Shown here piece after piece: positions 56,906 through 64,000 of a DNA stretch of 64,000 bases. Source of the stretch: Helicobacter suis (GTDB taxonomy: Bacteria > Campylobacterota > Campylobacteria > Campylobacterales > Helicobacteraceae); NCBI RefSeq assembly GCF_902196135.1, contig NZ_CABIKE010000002.1:164296-228295 (forward strand). Direction: 5' to 3'. The position numbers and the translations under genes are program-made. Position 1 is the stretch's first letter. The number at the start of each line of letters is the position of its first letter. The notes beneath the pieces are model-generated. The model did no database searches. It was given only the letters and a program-made list of their open reading frames with translations, and had not been told where the DNA came from.

Positions 56906-58857
56906 GGGTTTAAAAACACATGGCTGACAATGGCCGGATATTTTTTAGTGTGCTTAAAAAGCGCTTTTCTTAGAAAATTGCGTACATTATCCTCTAAATG
57001 CTTAGTATTAGAAATCACATCAAAACGCAAAGCTTTAATATGCAAACTCAAAGAACCTTGCAATTCCTCTAATAATGAGCGTTCCTCTTTAAAATTGACA
57101 ATCCCTAAAGTGGTGATCTGAGAGGTGGGCATAAGTTCTCCTGCTTTAGAGATAAATAACACCGCGCTTAAAAGCCCTGCACTGGCAATTTCTTGGCGAT
57201 CTTGTACAATTCTTTCCTCAATGCTAATATTATTGGTGTTATCCACATAACTTTTTCCACTTTTAACACTTTTAGTTTTACGCATAAAGTTAGGGTTAAC
57301 CTCCACTTGATCGCCATCTTCCATAAGATAGATATTTTTCTCAGGAATGCCACAGGCAATAGCCGTTTCTTTATGGCGGGCTACATGGTTATACTCCCCA
57401 TGGATAGGCAAGAAAAATTTAGGTTTAATAAGTCTTAACATGAGTTTTTGCTCCTCTTGGGCGGCATGCCCGCTAACATGGATATCAAAAGATTGATAAA
57501 CCACCTGAGCTTCTTTTTTCATGAGTAAATTCAAAATACTAGAAACACTGGCCTCATTGCCCGGAATGGCTTTAGCCGAAAGAATAATAAGATCGCTAGG
57601 TTTAATGCTAATGTGGCGGTGCTCATCAGTAGCCATGCGATAAAGCGCGCTCATGGTTTCACCTTGTGAGCCGGTGGTAACAATAAAGACTTCATGATCG
57701 GGGTGTTTTTCAACTTCATGGGCTTCTATGAAGGCTTTAGAGGGCAGGTGGATATAGCCTAATTCACGGGCAATATCTAAATTTTTCTCCATAGAGCGCC
57801 CAATCACGGCTACCTTACGCCCGTAGTTAATCGCATATTGAATTGCTTGATAAACCCGGTGGATATTAGAAGAAAAAGTGCTCATGATCACTCTTCCAGT
57901 TGCGTTTTTAAAAAGATTATCAAATACCGGACCAATGCTACTTTCTGAGGGGGTGATTCCTGTTTTATAAGAATTAGTACTATCACTTAAAAGCAACATA
58001 ACCCCCTGTTCACCATAATAGGCTAGGCGGTAAAGATCGGTGGGGATATTATCAACGGGGGTGTGATCAATCTTAAAATCGCCTGTGTGAATGATCGTGC
58101 CCACTTTGGTTTGGATAGCCAATGCGCTTGCATCAATAATGGAGTGGGTGATGTGAATCCATTCAATGGTAAATTCGCCAATTTGGATGGGTTGGCGTTT
58201 TTGCACAATTTTAAAATAGTTCTTAAACTTTTTAAGGCCATGTTCATCAAATTTATTACCAATCATGCCCAAACTAAGCGGTGTACCATAGAGAGGGAAT
58301 TGTAATTCTTTAAACAAATAAGGTACAGCCCCAATATGATCTTCATGGGCGTGGGTGATAATCACGCCTACGATCTTCTCTTTAATGCTGTGTAGATAGC
58401 TAAAATCAGGGATTAAAATATCCACTCCATGCATGTCCTCACTTGGAAAACTCATGCCCACATCTATGATAATGGCTTGATTGAGGGTTTCAATTACCAT
58501 CATATTCCCGCCAATCTCGCCTAGCCCTCCTAAGGGGGTGATTTTTACCCGTGCTTTAACGCTTAAATCTAGTTTATAATGCGGGTTGAGGTGGTTAATG
58601 TGGATTTTATGGTTAGTCTCTACGCCCTGTTTGAGTTCTTTATGAAAGCCTAAATTACCCCGCTCATTGGCTTTTGTGATGTTTTTTACCCCAACTTGTT
58701 CTGGGTGTGCTTGTAAATTTTTATTGTGAAACTCTCCTCTCCCTTGTCTGATACGATTAAAGCGTGCAGGCTTTGGAGGGTTTGTTTTTTTGGGTTGAGA
58801 AGTGTTTTCTGAGCCTGTATCTTGAGGCGGATTGTTTGAATCGTTAAAATTATCCAT
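56902..58857 (-). CDS. rnj: Ribonuclease J
   Basis: 651 residues. Residues 1-100 are a polar, basic, probably disordered extension, as known for H. pylori RNase J. The metallo-beta-lactamase/beta-CASP core follows ([33 protein letters not shown] at 165-181, [20 protein letters not shown]-type [24 protein letters not shown]). It is the main RNA-degrading enzyme in Helicobacter, acting with RhpA helicase. It overlaps msrAB by 4 bp and follows ksgA by 8 bp. Confidence 0.94.
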   Translation of the reverse strand: MDNFNDSNNPPQDTGSENTSQPKKTNPPKPARFNRIRQGRGEFHNKNLQAHPEQVGVKNITKANERGNLGFHKELKQGVETNHKIHINHLNPHYKLDLSVKARVKITPLGGLGEIGGNMMVIETLNQAIIIDVGMSFPSEDMHGVDILIPDFSYLHSIKEKIVGVIITHAHEDHIGAVPYLFKELQFPLYGTPLSLGMIGNKFDEHGLKKFKNYFKIVQKRQPIQIGEFTIEWIHITHSIIDASALAIQTKVGTIIHTGDFKIDHTPVDNIPTDLYRLAYYGEQGVMLLLSDSTNSYKTGITPSESSIGPVFDNLFKNATGRVIMSTFSSNIHRVYQAIQYAINYGRKVAVIGRSMEKNLDIARELGYIHLPSKAFIEAHEVEKHPDHEVFIVTTGSQGETMSALYRMATDEHRHISIKPSDLIILSAKAIPGNEASVSSILNLLMKKEAQVVYQSFDIHVSGHAAQEEQKLMLRLIKPKFFLPIHGEYNHVARHKETAIACGIPEKNIYLMEDGDQVEVNPNFMRKTKSVKSGKSYVDNTNNISIEERIVQDRQEIASAGLLSAVLFISKAGELMPTSQITTLGIVNFKEERSLLEELQGSLSLHIKALRFDVISNTKHLEDNVRNFLRKALFKHTKKYPAIVSHVFLNP

Positions 58858-58865
58858 GTTATTTC

Positions 58866-59744
58866 CTATTGTATTGGGTTGTGGAGAAAAGCAAGTAGAC
58901 TAGCGTAATGGGCTGGATCTAGCTGGTGAGGACGCAATGCAAATTCTAAATTATGTGCTGTGTAGAAATCTTGGATACGCTCTAGTGGATAGCTCCCCTT
59001 TAAATTGTTATATAAAGTCTTGCGACTAGCTTTAAAACAGATTTTAAGCAAATGCTCCAAACTCTTTAAATCCCACTCTTTTGTTTCTCTTTCTACTAAG
59101 GGTTTTTTAAGTAAAGACATGAAGGCTGATTGCACCTTAGGCGGGGGATTAAAAGCCTCTTTGTTAACTTTAAAGAGTAAATGGCGTTGCCAACATAGGC
59201 TATCTGCTAGCACGCTTAAAGCCCCATAATCGCTACTATGCACAGGGGCACAAAATTTATCCGCTATTTCTAATTGCACCATAACTGCCATACCGATACA
59301 TAAGGCATCTCTAAGGGCTCTTGTAATAATGGGTGTGGCAATGTAATAGGGTAAATTGGAGACCAGAAAATAAGGCTTTTGGCATAAAAAACCGGTTTCA
59401 GAGACGCTAAGCCTAATGTCTCTATCTGCTGTTTGTATGCACACTTGCCTATCTGCTCCATTAATCCCCTTATATTGCATCACATCCCCAACAACTAGCT
59501 CCAAACGCTCAGACAAAGGCCCTAGCTTATGGTATAACCTTTGGGCCAAACCGGGATCCACTTCGTAGGCTAACAAGCTTTTAGGCGACTCTAACTTATT
59601 TAATAGCCGGGTCGTCAGATCTCCCAAGCCAACCCCTATTTCTACTAGCTGTATCCGATCCTTAAAATGCTCATAGGGGATGGATTGTAAGATCTGCTCC
59701 AGATAATGGGCATCATGTAAAAAATGCTGGCCTAAAACTGCCAT
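58866..59744 (-). CDS. rsmA: 16S rRNA (adenine1518/1519-N6)-dimethyltransferase with an insert
   Basis: 292 residues. KsgA motifs are clear: GQHFLHDAHYLEQI, LVEIGVGLGDLTTRLL, YEVDPGLAQRL, the catalytic NLPYYIATPI (129-138) and NPPPKVQSAF. Between VVGDVMQY and KPYFLVSNLPYY lies an extra segment of about 31 residues (92-122, DNA 59379-59471), where family members have only a few. Inside it the 9-mer ctatctgct occurs twice (59422, 59449). The insert is in frame and sits in a surface loop before the active site. Confidence 0.92.
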   Translation of the reverse strand: MAVLGQHFLHDAHYLEQILQSIPYEHFKDRIQLVEIGVGLGDLTTRLLNKLESPKSLLAYEVDPGLAQRLYHKLGPLSERLELVVGDVMQYKGINGADRQVCIQTADRDIRLSVSETGFLCQKPYFLVSNLPYYIATPIITRALRDALCIGMAVMVQLEIADKFCAPVHSSDYGALSVLADSLCWQRHLLFKVNKEAFNPPPKVQSAFMSLLKKPLVERETKEWDLKSLEHLLKICFKASRKTLYNNLKGSYPLERIQDFYTAHNLEFALRPHQLDPAHYASLLAFLHNPIQ

Positions 59745-59827
59745 TCTTTTGCTCTAAAATTTCTGCCCCATTGTAGCACAGGCTAACTTAAAAGTGCTAG
59801 CATGGAATTTTGTATAAAGGAGATGTT

Positions 59828-60373
59828 TTGTTTGTGTGTGCCGGCAGAGATGAGAGTTTTGATTTTGCAAAAAGTATTGGGATTGGTTTAGTAGAGAGTG
59901 CTTTAAATTTGAGTCGTCTTTGCTTGCTTGAAAAGCCTAATATGTTAATTTTTATTGGTACAGCTGGATCTTATGATTTAAATATGCCTCTACTTAGTTT
60001 ATATAAAAGCATGCGATCTACTCAGATTGAGCAAAGTTTTACCCTCCAAGATAGCTACACCCCGCTAGAAAATTACCTAGAAGTCCAAGAATGGGAGTTT
60101 GATACATGGGATTTACCTAGTGTGGTGGTTAATTCAAGCAATTATATCCACACGAATTCTATTTTTTCAAAACACATGCATGCTGCCGGTATTGCCCTAG
60201 AAAACATGGAATTTTTTAGCGTTTTAAGTGTTGCGCGGGCTTATGCTATCCCTAGTTTAGGTATTTTTTGCACCACAAACTACACGCAACAAGACGCGCA
60301 CCAAGAGTTTTTAAAAAACCACAGCCAAGCTAAAACCTATTTGCAAGAATGGGTACAAGCCCATTTACTTTAG
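59828..60373 (+). CDS. Nucleoside phosphorylase / MTA-SAH nucleosidase-like protein
   Basis: 181 residues from a TTG at 59828, chosen because AAAGGAG lies 5 bp upstream. A TTG 18 bp earlier would place the ribosome site inside the gene. Blocks FVCAGRDESFDFAKSIGIGL, MLIFIGTAGSYDL and the base-binding acidic segment AGIALENMEFFSVLSVARAY follow the phosphorylase superfamily pattern; ENMEFF matches the purine-pocket E-x-E/MEGA region. It is shorter than MtnN (about 230). The substrate is uncertain. Confidence 0.8.
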   Translation: MFVCAGRDESFDFAKSIGIGLVESALNLSRLCLLEKPNMLIFIGTAGSYDLNMPLLSLYKSMRSTQIEQSFTLQDSYTPLENYLEVQEWEFDTWDLPSVVVNSSNYIHTNSIFSKHMHAAGIALENMEFFSVLSVARAYAIPSLGIFCTTNYTQQDAHQEFLKNHSQAKTYLQEWVQAHLL

Positions 60374-60386
60374 GCATGACAACTTA

Positions 60387-60419
60387 TGCTACTATGCGCC
60401 CGGAAATCCTAAGGATTTC
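60387..60419 (+). promoter_or_regulatory. Extended -10 and 5' hairpin of the Asn-rich peptide gene
   Basis: TGCTACTAT (60387-60395) is an extended -10. About 7 bp later, where the transcript should start, GAAATCC-TAA-GGATTTC (60403-60419) is a perfect 7 bp hairpin. It could stabilise the 5' end, hide or expose the ribosome site, or bind a regulator. Confidence 0.5.
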
Positions 60420-60442
60420 TAAATCTATGGAAGGAGAATGCT

Positions 60443-60565
60443 ATGAATATGAATCAAAACAACAGCGGTTGTTGCAACAGCCAAAATAATAACCAACAAA
60501 ATAGCAACCGCAACAACAACAGCAATAACCAAAACAACAATAGCCGCAATAATAACCAAGACTAG
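60443..60565 (+). CDS. 40-residue Asn-rich Cys-Cys peptide
   Basis: A clear AAGGAG sits 6 bp before the ATG. The product is 40 residues and mostly Asn, Gln, Ser and Arg (MNMNQNNSGCCNSQNNNQ.. ending SRNNNQD). A Cys-Cys pair at 10-11 is the only hydrophobic or metal-binding feature. It has no signal peptide. The gene has its own promoter, a 5' hairpin and a strong hairpin just after the stop. H. pylori has the His/Gln-rich hpn-like nickel protein gene near ksgA; this gene lies in the same neighbourhood but lacks His. Function unknown; metal or RNA binding, or disorder, are only guesses. Confidence 0.7.
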   Translation: MNMNQNNSGCCNSQNNNQQNSNRNNNSNNQNNNSRNNNQD

Positions 60566-60597
60566 GCTGTGTGGTGGCGGATTATTCCGCCCCAGCC
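60565..60597 (+). terminator. Hairpin directly after the Asn-rich gene
   Basis: Two nested stems: GGCTG (60565-60569) with CAGCC (60593-60597), and inner GGCGGA (60576-60581) with TCCGCC (60586-60591) around TTAT. It begins on the last base of the stop codon. No T run follows, so it may be an RNA stabiliser rather than a classic terminator. Confidence 0.5.
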
Positions 60598-60715
60598 AAA
60601 GCAAATCTTAAAGAAGTTCTACCCCACATGGAGTGCCTGATGGCCAAAAATATCTGTTTTGTATCCAAGATAAAGAGGTTACTGCTAAATACATCTAAAC
60701 GCTGCATTTAATTAA

Positions 60716-61222
60716 CTTTGGCATATATTAAAGCGCAACCCTAAAGACTATAATAAAGCGCTTTGTTTAGATACTAACTTGCTATGGGGGTTTTTACAAA
60801 CCACCCAGCCTAAAGACATAGAGGAATTACAAAAACGCCAAAGTACGAATCTGCAAGAAACTTTTTTAACGCGTTTAAAGAACCAAATAGAACAACAGGG
60901 TTTACTTAAGGTTTTAAAAGAGGGGATAGAGGTTTTAGGCGTGTCTTTTAAACTTGCCTATAACAAACCTCCCGACCAAAAAAACCCAGATACTTGGAAA
61001 AACTACCAAAACAATCTCTTTTCTGTGACGCGCCAGTTGCGCTATAGCACTCAAAACAACAACTCTTTAGACTTAGTGATCTTTTTAAACGGCTTGCCTA
61101 TTTTTACCTTAGCACATTTTGCACTAGATAATGATTTAGTGTATATGAGCACTAAGCTAGAGGGGACTAAGACGCTTTTTATCACAAACACCCACCACCA
61201 AATAAATCCCCCAAATCTCTAA
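60716..61222 (+). pseudogene. Type I restriction subunit HsdR, N-terminal remnant
   Basis: The frame is open from 60716 and reads LKRNPKDYNKALCLDTNLLWGFLQTTQP, then the HsdR nuclease-domain blocks LFSVTRQLRYSTQ and SLDLVIFLNGLPIFTL. In working HsdR the next residues are the catalytic E-x-K (ELKN); here they are AHFALDNDL, so the nuclease is dead. The frame continues with VYMSTKLEGTKTLF, matching a later HsdR block, and ends. No ATP-dependent helicase part and no hsdM or hsdS are near. Confidence 0.8.
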
Positions 61223-61323
61223 ATTGACTTAAAACCCTCTACTAGCTTTTTAACGCGGATCATTAATGCTAGATTAACACGGCTTAAACTAGAATACTTC
61301 TTATCAAAAACTCAAGGATTGTT

Positions 61324-62439
61324 ATGAAAAACTTTTTTGGTCTGCGTTCTGTGTGTGTTGTTTTGGCTTTAAGCGGTGTAGTGCATGCCCATGCCCAAAA
61401 GAATAATGATCTAGATTTGATTAAAAAAGCCCTAGAAGCTAATTTAGTACCTATGCCAACGGGTAAGGATCTTAATAAATATTTAACACAAAAGGTAAGA
61501 GAATTAGATCCAAGCTATAAGGGGCCTGTTTTGACTAAGGGACAAATTGAACTAGGCAAAAAGCTTTACTTAGACCCTAGAATCTCCACCTCCTATCTTG
61601 TTTCTTGTAACACTTGCCATAATTTAGGTTTAGCAGGCGTGGATAATGTCTCCAGAGCCGTAGGTGAGGGCTGGAGACCTAACCCTCATTTTTTAAACTC
61701 GCCTACTGTGTATAATTCTGTTTTTAACTCCGTGCAGTTTTGGGATGGGCGTGTTGCTCATTTAGACCAACAAGCCAAAGGCCCTATTGCTAATCCGGTA
61801 GAAATGAATGCTGATCCTAAAGTTGTAGAAGCCAAGATTAATTCTATACCCGGTTATGTCAAGGCCTTTAGACGCGCCTATGGCAACCATGTCAAAATTG
61901 ATCTTAATTTGATTGCGCGCACAATTGCCATGTTTGAAGCGACTTTAAACACCCCTAGCCGCTATGATGACTTTTTACGGGGCAATGTCAAAGCCTTAAG
62001 CCATCAAGAAAAAGAGGGCTTGAAAATCTTTATAGATAAGGGTTGTGTGGGTTGTCATAATGGGATTAATCTAGGGGGCACAATGCAACATTTCCAAGTA
62101 GCCGCACCTTATAAGTTTGCCAATATTGGAGATTTTAAAGGCGATAAAAATGGTATGGTAAAAGTCCCTACTTTGCGCAATATCCTAGAAACCATGCCCT
62201 ATTTTCACAATGGGCAATACTGGGATATTAAAGATGCGATTAAAGCTATGGGTAAGATCCAACTTGGCGTTACAATTAGCGATGTAGAAGCAGAAAAGAT
62301 CGCTACCTTTTTTGGATCACTTACCGGTAAAAAACCCATTATTATCTATCCTGATTTACCGGTTATGAGTACAAATACACCCAAACCAAAAGGTGTTCCA
62401 GAAGGGGATATGGCGTCTAAAAAAGCGCCTACACACTAG
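61324..62439 (+). CDS. ccpA: Di-haem cytochrome c peroxidase
   Basis: 371 residues. A signal peptide (ends VVHAHA) is followed by two c-haem sites, VSCNTCHN (His at 99) and CVGCHNG (His at 245), with the family blocks ISTSYLVSCNTCH, NSPTVYNSVFN, QFWDGR and TPSRYDDFLRG. VPTLRNILETMPYFHNGQ is the C-terminal signature. It reduces periplasmic H2O2 with electrons from cytochrome c. It stands alone, downstream of the hsdR fragment. Confidence 0.95.
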   Translation: MKNFFGLRSVCVVLALSGVVHAHAQKNNDLDLIKKALEANLVPMPTGKDLNKYLTQKVRELDPSYKGPVLTKGQIELGKKLYLDPRISTSYLVSCNTCHNLGLAGVDNVSRAVGEGWRPNPHFLNSPTVYNSVFNSVQFWDGRVAHLDQQAKGPIANPVEMNADPKVVEAKINSIPGYVKAFRRAYGNHVKIDLNLIARTIAMFEATLNTPSRYDDFLRGNVKALSHQEKEGLKIFIDKGCVGCHNGINLGGTMQHFQVAAPYKFANIGDFKGDKNGMVKVPTLRNILETMPYFHNGQYWDIKDAIKAMGKIQLGVTISDVEAEKIATFFGSLTGKKPIIIYPDLPVMSTNTPKPKGVPEGDMASKKAPTH

Positions 62440-62455
62440 TTTAAGACAAAAAGGG

Positions 62456-62461
62456 TATAAT
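62456..62461 (+). promoter_or_regulatory. -10 box of rpmB
   Basis: TATAAT 30 bp before the rpmB ATG, in the context agggTATAATcgcc, with AAGGAG before the ATG. Confidence 0.55.
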
Positions 62462-62491
62462 CGCCGTTTATTTTCAAATTAAGGAGAATAA

Positions 62492-62680
62492 ATGGCAAGA
62501 AGATGTGATTTAAGCCATAAAGGTCCTATGGTGGGTAACCGTGTAAGCCATGCTAATAACAAGACAAAAAGGCGCTTATTGCCTAATTTGCACACCATCC
62601 ACATTACCCTAGAAGATGGCACTAAGCAAAGAATTAAGGTTGCAACTTCTACTTTAAGGACTATGCGCAAGAGTCGCTAG
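62492..62680 (+). CDS. rpmB: 50S ribosomal protein L28
   Basis: 62 residues, usual length. Family sequence [28 protein letters not shown] is intact, with the C-terminal [12 protein letters not shown]. No zinc-binding CxxC pairs are present (C- type). The K+ channel gene follows after 8 bp, as in H. pylori (HP0491-HP0490). Confidence 0.96.
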   Translation: MARRCDLSHKGPMVGNRVSHANNKTKRRLLPNLHTIHITLEDGTKQRIKVATSTLRTMRKSR

Positions 62681-62688
62681 AGTAGAGG

Positions 62689-63828
62689 GTGCTACAAAAG
62701 CTTAAGGCATTTCTCTCCTCTGTTAAAAAGAAGAAAGTTAAGGCCGACTACAATCTTAACGCTGAGATTTACGAACAATTTGAGGTTTTCCGCCTCCCTT
62801 TAGTACTCATCCAGTGCTTTATACTGGCGGGGACTTTAGGTTATTTAGCCCTAGAGGATTACAGCCTCATTCAGGCCTTTTTCCAGACCACCTATACTTT
62901 TACCTCTACAGGGTTTGGGGCGCTTAATGAAAGCCATTTTGGCACTGTTAGTGTCTTTTTTACCTCAATTATTATGTTTTGTGGAACGGGGGTGGTAACC
63001 TTTAGTGTAGCGGTACTTATTAATGTAATCAATAAGGGCGTATTAGCCCGACTTATTAGGGAAAAAAGAATGATTTATAAAATTGCACGATTAAAAAACC
63101 ACTATGTTATTTGCTATCACAATGAATACACAATCGAACTAAGTAAGCAATTTAGGAGTGCACAAATTCCCTTTGTGGTGGTGGATAACAAACCTAATTT
63201 TGAAGAAGAGGCCATTAAGTATAAATACCCATACTACATTGTAGGCGACCCACACACCAATTTAGCCATGCTTAAAACCCATCTAAGTAGCGCTAAAGGG
63301 GTTGTGGCTTTTTCAGATACCTTACCTGTTAATATTGCCTTGATTGTGGGTGTGAGACTCTTTGAAAAAGAATTAAAGCGCAAACCTTATTACATTATCG
63401 CTAGCGCACACAGCGATGAAGGTTTAGAAAAGCTGAAAAAATTAGGGGCTGATAGCGTGGTCTCGCCAACAAAGTTAATGGCACAAAGGGTAAGTGCAAT
63501 GGCAATCCGTCCTGATATGGAAAATATCTTAGAAAAGTTCATTTATAAAAAAGACACGCTTTTAGATTTAGAAGAGGTGATTGTGCCTAAAGAAAGCTGG
63601 TTAGTACAGCGCAAACTCAAAGAAGCGCATTTTAGAGAGATCACAAAGGTTTTTATCATCGGGATTATCCAAAAAGATGGGCGTTATATCCCAATGCCTG
63701 ATGGCGAAGTCATTATCGCTAGTGAATCTAAACTTTTAATGATTGGCACTTCTGAAGGGGTAGAAAAATCCAAAACTTTTATTTTACAACACCAAAGACC
63801 TATGGAGATGGATTACATTACCCTATGA
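62689..63828 (+). CDS. kchA: RCK-regulated two-TM potassium channel (KchA-like)
   Basis: 379 residues from a GTG, the only start in frame; its ribosome site (AGAGGG) is unusually close. TM1 is about 34-54 and TM2 about 86-112. Between them the selectivity filter reads TSTGFGAL (72-79), the TGFG form of H. pylori HpKchA instead of TVGYG. Then come an RCK domain (HYVICYHNEYTIELSKQF, FVVVDNKPNFEEEA, YYIVGDPHTNLAML) and an RCK-C end. In H. pylori this channel is needed for colonisation. Confidence 0.93.
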   Translation: MLQKLKAFLSSVKKKKVKADYNLNAEIYEQFEVFRLPLVLIQCFILAGTLGYLALEDYSLIQAFFQTTYTFTSTGFGALNESHFGTVSVFFTSIIMFCGTGVVTFSVAVLINVINKGVLARLIREKRMIYKIARLKNHYVICYHNEYTIELSKQFRSAQIPFVVVDNKPNFEEEAIKYKYPYYIVGDPHTNLAMLKTHLSSAKGVVAFSDTLPVNIALIVGVRLFEKELKRKPYYIIASAHSDEGLEKLKKLGADSVVSPTKLMAQRVSAMAIRPDMENILEKFIYKKDTLLDLEEVIVPKESWLVQRKLKEAHFREITKVFIIGIIQKDGRYIPMPDGEVIIASESKLLMIGTSEGVEKSKTFILQHQRPMEMDYITL

Positions 63829-63963
63829 TCTTGCACAAAGATCAGAGCTAGCATAAGGAAAGCCCCACAGGGCGCTAGTGATCATGCTATTTAGCCCTAG
63901 CCTTGTAAAAAAGAGCTAGCCATGCGTTTTAATTTATTAATAGCCTTTTTGTGAAAAGGGAGA

Positions 63964-64000
63964 GGCGGCGGAGGAGGCGGCGGAGGAGTGGGGGGGGGGG
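63964..64000 (+). repeat. 12-bp tandem repeat followed by a poly-G tract (cut by the window edge)
   Basis: GGCGGCGGAGGA occurs twice in tandem (63964-63987), then GT and at least 11 G to the window end. The preceding ATG at 63922 opens only MRFNLLIAFL before TGA. The G-rich strand could form a quadruplex, and the tract is a third slippage site. Confidence 0.75.

Noticed and set aside
63827..63843. GATCTT/AAGATC hairpin after the K+ channel gene as a terminator
   Set aside because: Only 6 bp, overlapping the stop codon, with no T run.

Overview
The window looks like chromosome of a gastric, non-pylori Helicobacter (H. felis / bizzozeronii / heilmannii type). The reasons are Helicobacter-type outer-membrane proteins, a hefABC efflux operon, a hydABCDE uptake-hydrogenase operon, a UPF0323 lipoprotein, a K+ channel with a TGFG filter, a psd-to-nnrD gene order like that of H. 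pylori, and long homopolymeric G tracts of the kind these species use for phase variation. The species call is an inference; no database was searched.

Layout. 1-5.7 kb: start of an outer-membrane protein, then hefC-hefB-hefA (minus). 5.7-17.3 kb: housekeeping genes including tRNA-Arg(CCU), HU, gap-pgk-corA, a PepSY membrane protein, a glutathionylspermidine-synthase-like ATP-grasp enzyme with the UPF0323 lipoprotein, rnhB, a TauE/SafE transporter, rodA running into tRNA-Met(CAU), rpe, a DnaQ-like exonuclease and a soluble double-PAS chemoreceptor. A G16 tract separates that receptor from the hydrogenase operon (17.6-23.7 kb), which carries a cyclophilin-like gene between hydA and hydB and a hydD without a standard start codon. 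GDP-L-fucose synthase follows. 24.7-26.3 kb is a graveyard (TnpB remnant, frameshifted gene, coding fragments). 26.4-39.8 kb: a small lipoprotein, mutY, GT25, a sugar aminotransferase, a YagU-like protein, an SDR, then thiL-nadC, psd, two Helicobacter conserved proteins, an MqnP-type prenyltransferase, comEC, dnaB and nnrDE.

40.0-51.5 kb is the most unusual part. A frameshifted secreted alpha/beta-hydrolase is followed by an array of hexapeptide-repeat acetyltransferases. Three copies of a nearly identical consensus-like promoter cassette lie in it, each after an acetyltransferase 3' end, and they drive two of the acetyltransferases and an aldo/keto reductase. The array is split by an outer-membrane protein gene that is OFF because of a G16 tract in its signal peptide and by a complete prpEBCD (2-methylcitrate cycle) operon. 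A leftover acetyltransferase 3' end marks the far side of this insert, and the third acetyltransferase has lost the histidine expected to be catalytic.

52-64 kb: GT25, glmS, a small protein, kdsD, a secreted MsrAB fusion, rnj, ksgA (with an unusual insert), a nucleosidase-like gene, a compact self-contained gene for a 40-residue Asn-rich Cys-Cys peptide, a dead hsdR fragment, cytochrome c peroxidase, rpmB and the K+ channel. The window ends in a G-rich repeat and a third poly-G tract. Hydrogenase and cytochrome c peroxidase fit microaerobic respiratory life, the prp operon adds propionate use, and the scattered glycosyltransferase, aminotransferase and fucose-synthase genes fit a variable LPS.
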